NCBI RefSeq assembly: GCF_019645875.1 | Contig: NZ_CP081000.1 | Span: forward strand, 3,224,001 to 3,288,000 | DNA: 64,000 bases | Direction of reading: 5' to 3' | Source: Mycolicibacterium senegalense | GTDB lineage: Bacteria; Actinomycetota; Actinomycetes; Mycobacteriales; Mycobacteriaceae | Part shown: positions 1-8,377 of the stretch, piece by piece | How positions within the stretch are numbered: the stretch's first letter is position 1 | Layout: each line of letters begins with the position of its first letter | The notes under the pieces: model-generated | Seen by the model: only the letters and a program-made list of their open reading frames with translations | Told to the model about the DNA's origin: nothing | Database searches by the model: none | Program-made: the position numbers and the translations under genes

Positions 1-275
1 AGTTCGACCTGCTGCTCGGTGACGTGCACTCGCTCAAGCAAAAGCGATCGGTGATCCGGCCGGTGATCGCCGAACTGCACCGCAAGCTCGCGGTGTCAGC
101 CGCCGAAACCGGTAATCAAGATCTGCATCGCCGGGCCGGCATCGGCGTCGCGCTGGTCGCCGCGGATCGGGGGCATGTGATCGACGTGCTGGATACCGCC
201 GAACGGATGGTCGCGAGCCGCCCGGAGCTGGAACTGCTCTCCGCCCGGCGGGGCTTGCACCACAGCGACGACTAG
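1..275 (+). CDS. DUF503 family protein (C-terminal part)
   Basis: The left edge cuts this gene; the visible frame runs from base 3 and ends at TAG 273-275. The 90 visible residues open with FDLLLGDVHSLKQKRSV, the characteristic early segment of DUF503 proteins, small (about 95 aa) alpha/beta proteins of unknown biochemical function often found near translation and RNA-modification genes. Only the first few residues are missing. The end DVLDTAERMVASRPELELL is typical of the family. In M. tuberculosis the equivalent (Rv2117, from memory) also lies tail-to-tail with the tRNA methyltransferase gene, as here. The 109 bp to the next stop codon hold no gene that I can support. Confidence 0.8.
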   Translation, partial: FDLLLGDVHSLKQKRSVIRPVIAELHRKLAVSAAETGNQDLHRRAGIGVALVAADRGHVIDVLDTAERMVASRPELELLSARRGLHHSDD

Positions 276-384
276 GTCGGCGCCGAGTGCACGCGCGGCA
301 CCACGCGCGCCGTTTTCCACCCGAGGGCGGTGATTCCCGCCGCGGCGCAACCGTCGTGTAGAAAGCGACGGCGACGAAATGCCG

Positions 385-1350
<966 letters not shown>

Positions 1351-1353
1351 TCA

Positions 1354-1359
1354 TAGGCT
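1354..1359 (+). promoter_or_regulatory. Candidate -10 element for a leaderless transcript
   Basis: TAGGCT fits the mycobacterial TANNNT -10 pattern and ends 7 nt before the GTG at 1367. Transcription would start at or next to the start codon. No Shine-Dalgarno sequence is seen in front of that GTG, which agrees with leaderless translation. This is inference from spacing only. Confidence 0.5.
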
Positions 1360-1366
1360 TGCGGGT

Positions 1367-2194
1367 GTGAGTGAGGAACCGGATCCGACGCCACGCCGGC
1401 CGGCGCTGTCGCCGTCCCGGGCCGGCGATTTCAAGCAATGTCCCCTGTTGTACCGGTTCCGCGCCATCGACCGGCTGCCCGAGCCCCGGTCCACCGCGCA
1501 GCTGCGCGGTTCGCTGGTACACGCGGCGTTGGAGCAGCTCTACGGTCTGCCCGCGGCAGAGCGGGTGCATGACATGGCGCTGACGCTCGTCGAGCCGGCA
1601 TGGGAGCAGGTGGTGGCCGCCGAACCCGAGCTGGCCGATACCGAATATCCCGCCACGCTGCTCGCCGAGGCCAGGGCCCTGTTGTCCGGCTACTACCGCC
1701 TGGAGGATCCGACCAGGTTCGATCCGCAGTGCTGCGAGCATCGCCTCGAGGTCGAACTGGCCGACGGCACGCTGCTGCGCGGATTCGTCGACCGCATCGA
1801 TGTCGCACCGTCAGGCGAGCTGCGCGTTGTCGACTACAAGACCGGCAAAGCCCCGCCGGCGGCGCGGGCGCAGGCCGAGTTCAAAGCGATGTTCCAGATG
1901 AAGTTCTACGCCGTTGCGTTGCTCCGCTCGCGTGGGGTGATGCCGTCACGGCTTCGCCTGTTGTACCTGGCCGACGGTCAGGTGCTCGACTACTCCCCCG
2001 CACATGATGAACTGTTGCGGTTCGAGCGCACACTGATGGCGATCTGGAAGGCCATCCAGGTGGCCGGGGCCACCGGTGACTTCCGGCCGAACCCGTCGCG
2101 GTTGTGTTCGTGGTGTGCACATCAGAGTTTGTGTCCGGCGTTCGGTGGCACCCCGCCGCCGTATCCCGGATGGCCGGAATCAGGAGTTGCATGA
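1367..2194 (+). CDS. RecB-type PD-(D/E)XK nuclease with Fe-S cysteines
   Basis: 275 aa. The GTG at 1367 (VSEEPDPTPRRP) is chosen because the core starts soon after it with LSPSRAGDFKQCPLLYRFR and a -10 element sits just upstream. The nuclease core shows a conserved His in GSLVHAALEQLY, Asp in GFVDRIDV and the D-Y-K signature in VVDYKTGK. One Cys near residue 25 plus three C-terminal Cys in LCSWCAHQSLCP form the four-cysteine pattern that holds a [4Fe-4S] cluster in AddB/Cas4/RecB-like nucleases. It is a free-standing exonuclease domain without a helicase, as in Rv2119 (recalled). The physiological substrate is unknown. The stop overlaps the next start by 4 nt. Confidence 0.88.
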   Translation: MSEEPDPTPRRPALSPSRAGDFKQCPLLYRFRAIDRLPEPRSTAQLRGSLVHAALEQLYGLPAAERVHDMALTLVEPAWEQVVAAEPELADTEYPATLLAEARALLSGYYRLEDPTRFDPQCCEHRLEVELADGTLLRGFVDRIDVAPSGELRVVDYKTGKAPPAARAQAEFKAMFQMKFYAVALLRSRGVMPSRLRLLYLADGQVLDYSPAHDELLRFERTLMAIWKAIQVAGATGDFRPNPSRLCSWCAHQSLCPAFGGTPPPYPGWPESGVA

Positions 2195-2988
2195 TCGGGT
2201 GTCATTACCGTCGGCGCGGTGCCGACGGTGAGTACCAGCTGTTCGAATCCACCGCCGACACCCGGAGCAACTGGGATCCGGCGATTCAGCACGGCTCGCC
2301 TCCACTGGCCCTGCTGACCAAAGCCATCGAGGAGTTGACCGCCGACTCTGGTCTACGGGTCGGGCGGTTGACGCTCGACATCCTGGGCGCGATCCCGGTC
2401 GCGCCGGTGCGCGTTCGGGCCTGGGTGGACCGGCCGGGCTCACGGATCTCGATGGCCGTCTCAGAGATGGAGGCAGCGCGGCCCGACGGCTCCTGGCGTG
2501 CGGTGGCGCGGGTGACGGCTTGGTTGCTGGCCCCCAGCGACACCAGTGACGTGGCCACCGACCGCTTTCCGCCGTTGGTCGAGGGCGAGGTCGCCGACGT
2601 GGCGCACAACTGGGAAGGCGCACCGGGCTATCTGGAGAGCGTGTCCTGGCGGCGGCAGCGCACCGCCGAGGGCGAGGCCGCCGTGGCGTGGATGAGTCCG
2701 CTGACGCCGGTGGTCGATGACGAGGAGACGACGGCCCTGCAACGCCTGGCCCAGGTGGTGGACTCAGCGAACGGCATCGGCGCGGCGTTGAATCCGGAGA
2801 AGTTCGTCTTCATGAACACCGATACCGCAGTCCATCTGCACCGGCTGCCCGAGGGGTCGGACTTCGCGGTACGGGCACGCGGGTCGATCGGGCCCGACGG
2901 GGTCGGCGTGACGACAGCGGAAATCTTTGACCGCCAAGGGTTTATCGGTACCTCCGCGCAGACGCTGCTGGTGATGCGGGCACCGTGA
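2191..2988 (+). CDS. Thioesterase family protein (double hotdog)
   Basis: 265 aa, ATG at 2191 in an ATGA overlap with the nuclease stop and with CAGGAG a few bases upstream. The sequence matches acyl-CoA thioesterase (TesB-like) proteins common in mycobacteria: the N-terminal hotdog has HGSPPLALLTKAIEE and the conserved LTLDILGAIPVAPVRVRAWV strand run, the second hotdog contains FMNTDTAVHLHRLPEG and the end has a motif of the type FDRQGFIGTSAQTLLV. These enzymes hydrolyse acyl-CoA thioesters in the cytoplasm; the chain length preferred cannot be told from sequence. It is coupled to the nuclease and to the DinB-like gene, but the functional link is unclear. Confidence 0.85.
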   Translation: MIGCHYRRRGADGEYQLFESTADTRSNWDPAIQHGSPPLALLTKAIEELTADSGLRVGRLTLDILGAIPVAPVRVRAWVDRPGSRISMAVSEMEAARPDGSWRAVARVTAWLLAPSDTSDVATDRFPPLVEGEVADVAHNWEGAPGYLESVSWRRQRTAEGEAAVAWMSPLTPVVDDEETTALQRLAQVVDSANGIGAALNPEKFVFMNTDTAVHLHRLPEGSDFAVRARGSIGPDGVGVTTAEIFDRQGFIGTSAQTLLVMRAP

Positions 2989-3500
2989 TCGCCGAACTGC
3001 GCAATCAGTTCGAGCTGGCCTGGGCGCTGGCCGACCTGCATTTGTCGGCGCTGACCGATGAGGATCAACTGTGGGAGCCGGGTCCGTTGGTGTGGACGGT
3101 GCACGAGGACGCCGCCGGACGGTGGTGGCCGGACTGGGCTGACACCGAGCCCGATCCGATTCCGCTCCCGACCATCGGGTGGCTGACCTGGCACATGATC
3201 TTCTGGTGGTCGACCGCCCTGGCCCATGTCGACGGCAAGCCGCCAACGCCACGCTCCGAGATCGACTGGCCGGGGCCGGCAGCCGCGGTGCAGCGGATCA
3301 GAGTGCTCAGCGCCCGTTGGAGCGGCCTGCTGAATTCGTTGACCGACACGGATCTCCTTGGCCCCGCGACGTTTCCGTGGGGCCAGGACGCCGGCCGGTC
3401 ACTGGCCGACATGGTGCTGTGGTTGAACGTCGAGCTGACCAAGAACGCCGCCGAGATCGGTCAATTGCGGATGCTGCGCGCCGTCTCGTCGACACACTGA
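2985..3500 (+). CDS. DinB/DUF664-like four-helix protein
   Basis: 171 aa, GTG at 2985 overlapping the previous stop (GTGA). Helix 1 ELRNQFELAWALADLHLSALTDEDQLWEPG, the invariant-looking W-T-V-H segment and IGWLTWHMIFWWSTALAHVDG identify the DinB-like superfamily of four-helix bundles, many of which bind a metal through three histidines. Candidate ligands are the His of LTWHM and the His of ALAHVDG; a third is not obvious, so metal binding is uncertain. Family members include mycothiol-dependent S-transferases and uncharacterised proteins. It is the last gene of a three-gene overlapping unit starting at the nuclease. Confidence 0.75.
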   Translation: MIAELRNQFELAWALADLHLSALTDEDQLWEPGPLVWTVHEDAAGRWWPDWADTEPDPIPLPTIGWLTWHMIFWWSTALAHVDGKPPTPRSEIDWPGPAAAVQRIRVLSARWSGLLNSLTDTDLLGPATFPWGQDAGRSLADMVLWLNVELTKNAAEIGQLRMLRAVSSTH

Positions 3501-3537
3501 GCGTCGAGGCGGGGCCAAACCGCGCGGAGTCGTGCCG

Positions 3538-3900
3538 TCACCGACGGCGGGTGTTGGTTCTCCGCGGGGTTCGCGATTGCCGCGCGGCTTCCAGTTCGGC
3601 GTTGCGCAGTTCCAGTTCGTTGTTGGCCGATTCCAGCTCGATGTTCTTGTCCTGCAGACTGAGGATCTGCCCGATGCCGACCAAATTGATGCCCTGGTCG
3701 GCCAGTTCGGTGATTCGCCCCAGCCGCTCGATGTCGTCATCGCTGTAACGTCGGGTGCCGCCTGCGGTGCGCGCCGGTGTGAGAAGCCCTATGCGCTCAT
3801 ACAGGCGCAGCGTCTGCGGTCCGATCCCGGACAGTTCGGCGGCCACCGAGATGCCGTACACGCCCAGTGCTGACCGGGCAGCCCCTCGGTCCTTCGTCAC
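3538..3900 (-). CDS. MerR-family regulator, HspR-like
   Basis: 120 aa, GTG at 3900; an in-frame TGA directly upstream (3904-3906) fixes the start, and GGAGATGAG gives a ribosome site. The N-terminal HTH reads GVYGISVAAELSGIGPQTLRLYERIGLLTPARTAGGTRRYSDDDI, close to HspR, the repressor of dnaK and acr heat-shock genes. A coiled coil follows (LQDKNIELESANNELELRNAELE, residues about 80-105) and a basic tail. MerR metal-binding cysteines are absent, as in HspR. This is probably a paralogue, since HspR itself is normally encoded beside dnaK-grpE-dnaJ. No clear HAIR site (CTTGAGT-N7-ACTCAAG) was found upstream. Target genes are unknown; it may act on the neighbouring glycosyltransferase region. Confidence 0.82.
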   Translation of the reverse strand: MTKDRGAARSALGVYGISVAAELSGIGPQTLRLYERIGLLTPARTAGGTRRYSDDDIERLGRITELADQGINLVGIGQILSLQDKNIELESANNELELRNAELEAARQSRTPRRTNTRRR

Positions 3901-4054
3901 GACTCATCTCCATCTCGTCCACCAGCAGCGCCCACGTTTGGACGCAAGAAGGTGGTACTGCGATGAAAGAAGCTTATGACCAGCACTATAGATTTTCCAA
4001 AGAAGCTCGAAGACAAAATTTGTTGGCAATCCACCATATCGCCGGACGACGTGA

Positions 4055-4097
4055 GCGGTGGCTTCCGGGAGGTGTCGGCTGGTCCGGAAGCCACCGC
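4055..4097. repeat. Perfect 14-bp inverted repeat (hairpin)
   Basis: GCGGTGGCTTCCGG (4055-4068) is the exact reverse complement of CCGGAAGCCACCGC (4084-4097), separated by a 15-nt loop. Such a stem would be very stable as RNA on either strand. It has no T-run after it, so a classical intrinsic terminator is uncertain; it may be a palindromic intergenic element. Confidence 0.8.
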
Positions 4098-4103
4098 GGG
4101 TGG

Positions 4104-4138
4104 GGACGGCCCCACCCCACGCCGAATCGGGGCCGTCC
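4104..4138. repeat. Perfect 10-bp inverted repeat (hairpin)
   Basis: GGACGGCCCC (4104-4113) pairs exactly with GGGGCCGTCC (4129-4138) across a 15-nt loop. It begins 7 bp after the preceding 14-bp hairpin, so the two form a tandem hairpin array with equal loop length. Confidence 0.8.
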
Positions 4139-4210
4139 GTCGTCGGGCGTGACATGACCACGGGGCGTGCCACCCACCTAGATCTACCGCCGCGAGCGGT
4201 GTTATGTCCC

Positions 4211-4228
4211 GGCCGACAGTTGTCGGCC
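4211..4228. repeat. 8-bp inverted repeat with 2-nt centre
   Basis: GGCCGACA and TGTCGGCC flank GT. The compact dyad could be a protein-binding site, but no gene start lies close to it on either strand. Confidence 0.5.
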
Positions 4229-4253
4229 CGCAGTCACATCAGGATGGGTTCAA

Positions 4254-4634
4254 TTATGGGCGACACGCGCCTCGTTGTCCTTGTCGATTGCCGGTCAGCG
4301 CATCACCTCCTCCTGACGAAATATGTTGTCGTTCAAGGACAGCCTCGGCAGCCTTCGGAGGAGAACGTTGGGTGGCCCATACCCGTGTCGCACGCCGCCG
4401 CGGCGGGGGGCACGGCCGCCTCAAGTGGAGCCGGCGCCCAAGGTGTGGGCCCGGCCGCGCGCAGGTGATCACCGTGACGTGGGGCGACACCAGGCACGCG
4501 GCGGGCACCTCCGCGTACACGCCGTGGGCAGATCGGCGGGAGCCGTCATCGCGGATGAGGCGTAACCACTCGGCCTCCAAAATCGCCGCCGCCTCGTCAA
4601 TCACGGCGACAGACTCCCCGATATCGATCACCAT
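4254..4634 (-). CDS. Doubtful small hypothetical protein, possibly decayed
   Basis: ATG at 4634 preceded by GAGGGAGTGTGAG, a credible ribosome site. The first about 55 residues (MVIDIGESVAVIDEAAAILE onward) look protein-like, with balanced acidic and hydrophobic residues, and continue to a beta-like SPHVTVITCA segment. From there the frame turns Arg/Pro-rich (LGRRLHLRRPCPPPRRRAT), the usual look of an out-of-frame high-GC sequence, so the gene may be frameshifted. A longer start at 4715 is possible. I recognise no family. Total 126 aa from this start. Confidence 0.3.
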   Translation of the reverse strand: MVIDIGESVAVIDEAAAILEAEWLRLIRDDGSRRSAHGVYAEVPAACLVSPHVTVITCARPGPHLGRRLHLRRPCPPPRRRATRVWATQRSPPKAAEAVLERQHISSGGGDALTGNRQGQRGACRP

Positions 4635-4950
4635 CTCACACTCCCTCTTGCTCGGAATGCTCATGTCGTGCACGCGGTCACGCCGTGATCGCGGTCGTTT
4701 CCCGTTCAGTGGCAACCGCGATGCGACGTGGCTTGGCCGCTCAACCTCCGATCCCGTCAGATCAGAAATCTATGTCTTTCGACATACTTTTCATATACCA
4801 CTGGCAATAGGTCGATGCAAGGAAAAACGCGTCTTACGCCTCACCTACTTCGCGGCGCCAGTCCCGTTACGGGCCGAGTGAGGTTAAGCGACAACAGTTC
4901 CCGATACAGAGCCGGCAGAAGACGCGACTCCCGACGTGGACGAAGACCCG

Positions 4951-4979
4951 TGGCGAAGCGGCCGCCGGTACGCCATAAT
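4951..4979 (+). promoter_or_regulatory. Candidate promoter of the glycosyltransferase operon
   Basis: CATAAT (4974-4979) differs from TATAAT at one base. A weak -35 candidate, TGGCGA, lies at 4951-4956 with a 17-bp spacer. The -10 abuts the CIRCE operator, so HrcA bound there would cover the transcription start, the usual geometry of repression. Confidence 0.5.
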
Positions 4980-5005
4980 TAGCACTCGTCGGATCTGAGT
5001 GCTAA
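4979..5005 (+). promoter_or_regulatory. CIRCE element (HrcA operator)
   Basis: TTAGCACTC (4979-4987), a 9-nt spacer (4988-4996) and GAGTGCTAA (4997-5005) match the CIRCE consensus TTAGCACTC-N9-GAGTGCTAA at every position. CIRCE is bound by the heat-shock repressor HrcA and normally precedes groES/groEL. Here it sits 27 bp before the GTG of a GT4 glycosyltransferase, between the -10 and a strong ribosome site AAAGGAGG (5020-5027). The predicted effect is derepression of the downstream operon on heat or protein-folding stress. Confidence 0.93.
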
Positions 5006-5032
5006 CGCCGCCCCGGGTCAAAGGAGGTAAAT

Positions 5033-6193
5033 GTGAGCGGCACTGACTTCGCCATCCCCACCGAAGCCGTCGAACCGATGCGTATCGCGTTGGTTGCACC
5101 ACCGTATTTCGACATTCCGCCCAAGGGCTACGGGGGCACCGAGGCCGTGGTCGCCGATTTGGCAGATGCGCTCACCGCGCGCGGCCACCTCGTCACCCTT
5201 CTGGGCGCGGGCCAAAGCGGCACGACCGCCCAGCGTTTCATTCCGCTGTGGGAAAGCACCGTGCCCGACCGGTTGGGCCAGCCCTACCCCGAAATCATGC
5301 ACGCGGTCAAGGTGCGCCGGGCAATCGAGAGACTCGCCGAAACCGATGGAATCGACCTCGTCCACGACCACACCTTCGCCGGCCCGCTCAATGCGGCTGT
5401 CCACCGCTCGCTGGGTCTGCCCACGGTGCTGACCATGCACGGGCCGATCGATGACGACCTGTACCCGTACTACCGTGAGCTGGGCACCGACGTGGGCCTG
5501 ATCGCAATCAGTGACCGCCAGCGCGAGCTGGCCCCGGACCTGAATTGGGTTGGCCGCGTGCACAATGCGTTGCGGATCAGCGATTGGCCGTTTCGCAGCG
5601 ACAAAGGCGACTATGCGTTGTTCCTCGGTCGCTATGCCCCGTACAAGGGCGCGCACCTGGCGTTGGACGCCGCCCATGCGGCCGGCGTTCCGCTCGTGCT
5701 GGCCGGAAAGTGCGATGAACCTGCTGAGCGGGCCTACTTCGAGGAGTACGTGCGACCGCGCCTTACCGACAAAGACCACGTGTTCGGGCAGGCCGATGCG
5801 GTCAGTAAGCGAAAGCTGCTCGCGGGCGCCCGGTGTCTGCTGTTCCCGGTGCAGTGGGAAGAGCCGTTCGGGATGGTGATGATCGAAGCGATGGCCTGCG
5901 GTACGCCGGTGGTGGCCTTGCGCGGCGGCGCGGTGCCAGAGGTGGTGGTCGACTGTGTGACCGGATTCGTCTGCGATCATCCCGATGAGCTCGCCGATGC
6001 CGTGACCAAGACCCATACCCTCGATCCGGCGGCCTGCCGTCGCCATGTGGCCGCGCACTTCGCCGTCGGACAGTTCGGTTCGGGATACGAGCGGATCTAC
6101 CGCGACGTGCTGAGCAACGCAGAGGCCGCGAAATCCACGATCACGTTGCGACGCGTCGTCGAGCCGGACACCTCCGAGCGGGCCACCGCATGA
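5033..6193 (+). CDS. GT4-family glycosyltransferase
   Basis: 386 aa, GTG at 5033 with AAAGGAGG 6 nt upstream. Retaining GT-B glycosyltransferase of family 4. The N-terminal acceptor domain begins MRIALVAPPYFDIPPKGYGG, whose glycine-rich loop binds the donor phosphate. The C-terminal donor domain has FLGRYAPYKGAHLALDAA and the E-x7-E signature in EEPFGMVMIEAMACGTPVVA, followed by GAVPEVVVDCVTGFVC. No signal peptide or membrane segment, so it acts in the cytoplasm, probably with a nucleotide sugar; the acceptor is unknown. The stop overlaps the next start by 4 nt, so it is translationally coupled to the glucosidase-like enzyme, and both lie behind the CIRCE operator. Similar pairs could build or trim an alpha-glucan or a glycoconjugate. 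Confidence 0.9.
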   Translation: MSGTDFAIPTEAVEPMRIALVAPPYFDIPPKGYGGTEAVVADLADALTARGHLVTLLGAGQSGTTAQRFIPLWESTVPDRLGQPYPEIMHAVKVRRAIERLAETDGIDLVHDHTFAGPLNAAVHRSLGLPTVLTMHGPIDDDLYPYYRELGTDVGLIAISDRQRELAPDLNWVGRVHNALRISDWPFRSDKGDYALFLGRYAPYKGAHLALDAAHAAGVPLVLAGKCDEPAERAYFEEYVRPRLTDKDHVFGQADAVSKRKLLAGARCLLFPVQWEEPFGMVMIEAMACGTPVVALRGGAVPEVVVDCVTGFVCDHPDELADAVTKTHTLDPAACRRHVAAHFAVGQFGSGYERIYRDVLSNAEAAKSTITLRRVVEPDTSERATA

Positions 6194-8325
6194 GTGGCAC
6201 AGGGATTCTCAATGGCGGCGAGCCGGCCACCATCGGCGTCGGGGGCGGCGGCGGCGACACGGTGACGCTGGTGGAAGGTGCCACCTTCTGTCTGTCGGAC
6301 AGCCACGGTGACATTCAGCCTGGCCGTACTCACGGGCTGTTTTTTCGCGATGCCCGCCTGCTGTCGCGATGGGAGCTGCGCGTCGACGGTCGGCCGTTGG
6401 AGCCGCTCTCGGTGCAGCTCCCGGAAGCCTTTGCTGCCCAGTTCATCTCGCGCCGCACGCCGCGCCCTGGATTGGCCGATAGCACGCTGTTGGCCGTGCG
6501 GGAGCGAATCGTGGACGACGGCCTGCGTGAGACCGTGACTCTGCACAACCTGGCAGCAGAAAGCACGGTGGTCGCCGTCGAGCTACATGTCGACGCCGAC
6601 TTCGCCGACCTGTTCACAGTCAAGGAGGGCCGCGTACCCCACGGCGGCGCCGACATGACGGTCGTCAGCGGCGAGCTGGTGCTCCATGATCGCACCGAGG
6701 CAGTGCGGGGTTTGACCGTGAGAGCGTCCGGCGAGCCCACCGTGACGCCCGGCGCTTTCACCTGGCGCATCGTCGTGCCACCGCGCCAGCGCTGGCAGGC
6801 CGAAATCCTGGTGCAGCCCACCGGTGCCGCACACAGCGTCAACAGCCGGAGCCGTAGCGGCGACCGCCTGCAGTCCAGTGCGCCGGGCCAGAAGATCGAG
6901 GCGTGGCGGGACGTCACCACGACGGTCGAGACGGACCACTCCGGCCTCTCGAGTGCCTTGCGGCGCAGCGAAAGTGACCTCGCTGCGTTGCTCATTCATG
7001 ACGACAGCGGCGAAGGCGACCCGTTCGTGGCGGCCGGGGCGCCTTGGTACATGACGTTGTTCGGCCGCGACAGCCTGCTGACGGCCTGGATGGCGCTCCC
7101 GCTGGATCCCGGCCTGTCGGTGGGCACACTGCGGCAACTGGCCGAAGCGCAGGGCCAGCGCCTGGACCCGATCACCGAAGAGCAGCCCGGCCGGATCCTG
7201 CACGAGATCCGGCGCGGGCCGGCCAGCACCGACGTACTGGGTGGGGCTGTGTACTACGGAGCGGTCGACGCCACCCCGTTGTTCGTGATGCTGCTCGCCG
7301 AATGCTGGCGCTGGGGATGCGACGAGGATTTCGTCCGGTCGCTGCTGCCCGCTGCCGACTCGGCGTTGGGCTGGGCGGCGCGCTACGGCGATCGCGACGG
7401 CGACGGGTTCATCGAGTACCGCCGAGCCACGGACCGGGGATTGATCAATCAGGGCTGGAAGGACAGCTTCGACGGGATCAATGACGCCCGCGGCCATGTG
7501 GCCGAGCCGCCGATTGCGTTGTGCGAGGTGCAGGGCTACCAGTACGCCGCGTTGCGTGCGCGTGCGCAGCTTGCCGAGGCATTCGACGAGCCGGCTACCG
7601 CCAGCCGACTCAACGATCGCGCGGAGCGATTGCGCACGCAGTTCCAGGAGTCGTTCTGGTTGCCGGACGCCGGCTGCTATGCGATCGCCCTAGACGGAGC
7701 CAAGCGTCCGGTAGATGCCCTGACCAGCAATGTCGGGCATTGCCTGTGGACCGGCATCGCCGCGGACGAACACGTGGAAACGATCATCGGCAGGCTCGGC
7801 GATGAGGACATGGACAGTGGCTTCGGCCTGCGCACGCTGGCGAGGTCGATGGGGGCATACAACCCGATGAGCTACCACAACGGATCGGTCTGGCCACATG
7901 ACACCGCGATCGCCGTGGCGGGACTGATGCGGTACCGACATGTGCCGGGGGCCGTCGAACTGGCCCAGCGGTTGGCCACCGGCCTGCTCGACGCCGCCAC
8001 CGCGTTCGGCGGTCGGCTACCCGAACTGTATTGCGGTTTCCCACGTTCCGAATTCAGCTCGCCCGTCCCCTATCCCACGTCATGCTCTCCGCAAGCGTGG
8101 GCAAGCGCAGCACCGCTGCTGCTGGTGCGGGCATTCCTCGGCCTGGAGCCGGACGCGCCTGCGCGGCGCATCACGGTCTCGCCGTGCCTGCCGGGCTCGT
8201 GGGGCCGTACCGCTTTGACGAACCTGAGATTGGGTGGCACGACGGTTCATATCGAGGCGGAAGGACAGTGTGCGAAGGTCAGTGGCCTGCCCGACGGATG
8301 GGAAGTGCTGACCCCTCAGGGTTGA
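6190..8325 (+). CDS. Glycogen-debranching-like glycosidase (amylo-alpha-1,6-glucosidase family)
   Basis: 711 aa, ATG at 6190 in an ATGA overlap with the glycosyltransferase. After a Gly-rich start, residues about 25-225 form a GDE N-terminal beta domain (VTLVEGATFCLSDSHGDIQP, GLFFRDARLLSRWEL). Residues about 265-690 form an (alpha/alpha)6 barrel: GAPWYMTLFGRDSLLTAW, LINQGWKDSFDGI, NVGHCLWTGIA and YHNGSVWPHDTAIAVAG carry the acidic and aromatic residues of GH15/GH63/GH133-like active sites. No signal peptide is seen, so it is probably cytoplasmic. It likely hydrolyses alpha-glucosidic links in glycogen-like or trehalose-type glucans. It differs from GlgX-type (GH13) debranching enzymes. Coupling to a GT4 enzyme suggests synthesis and trimming of one product. 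Confidence 0.87.
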   Translation: MSGTGILNGGEPATIGVGGGGGDTVTLVEGATFCLSDSHGDIQPGRTHGLFFRDARLLSRWELRVDGRPLEPLSVQLPEAFAAQFISRRTPRPGLADSTLLAVRERIVDDGLRETVTLHNLAAESTVVAVELHVDADFADLFTVKEGRVPHGGADMTVVSGELVLHDRTEAVRGLTVRASGEPTVTPGAFTWRIVVPPRQRWQAEILVQPTGAAHSVNSRSRSGDRLQSSAPGQKIEAWRDVTTTVETDHSGLSSALRRSESDLAALLIHDDSGEGDPFVAAGAPWYMTLFGRDSLLTAWMALPLDPGLSVGTLRQLAEAQGQRLDPITEEQPGRILHEIRRGPASTDVLGGAVYYGAVDATPLFVMLLAECWRWGCDEDFVRSLLPAADSALGWAARYGDRDGDGFIEYRRATDRGLINQGWKDSFDGINDARGHVAEPPIALCEVQGYQYAALRARAQLAEAFDEPATASRLNDRAERLRTQFQESFWLPDAGCYAIALDGAKRPVDALTSNVGHCLWTGIAADEHVETIIGRLGDEDMDSGFGLRTLARSMGAYNPMSYHNGSVWPHDTAIAVAGLMRYRHVPGAVELAQRLATGLLDAATAFGGRLPELYCGFPRSEFSSPVPYPTSCSPQAWASAAPLLLVRAFLGLEPDAPARRITVSPCLPGSWGRTALTNLRLGGTTVHIEAEGQCAKVSGLPDGWEVLTPQG

Positions 8326-8377
8326 TGTGGCAAGGGCTGGGACACCGGCGCGGCCCACGGACGCCCGTATATAGCCT

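Larger units (their letters stand above)
3901..5032. other. 1.1-kb gene-poor, mixed-GC region
   Basis: Between the MerR gene and the glycosyltransferase operon I find no well-supported gene. The stretch contains several AT-rich patches (about 3960-4030, 4315-4330 and 4755-4830) unlike the surroundings, two long consecutive hairpins (4055-4138), a smaller palindrome (4211-4228), one doubtful small reading frame on the minus strand (4254-4634) and, at its right end, the CIRCE operator. The mixture of composition and arginine/proline-rich frames suggests decayed or recently acquired DNA plus regulatory sequence. Confidence 0.6.

Noticed and set aside
4310..4322. AGGAGG-like motif on the minus strand
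   Set aside because: It is followed by a start codon and then an immediate stop (ATG CGC TGA), so no gene is supported.
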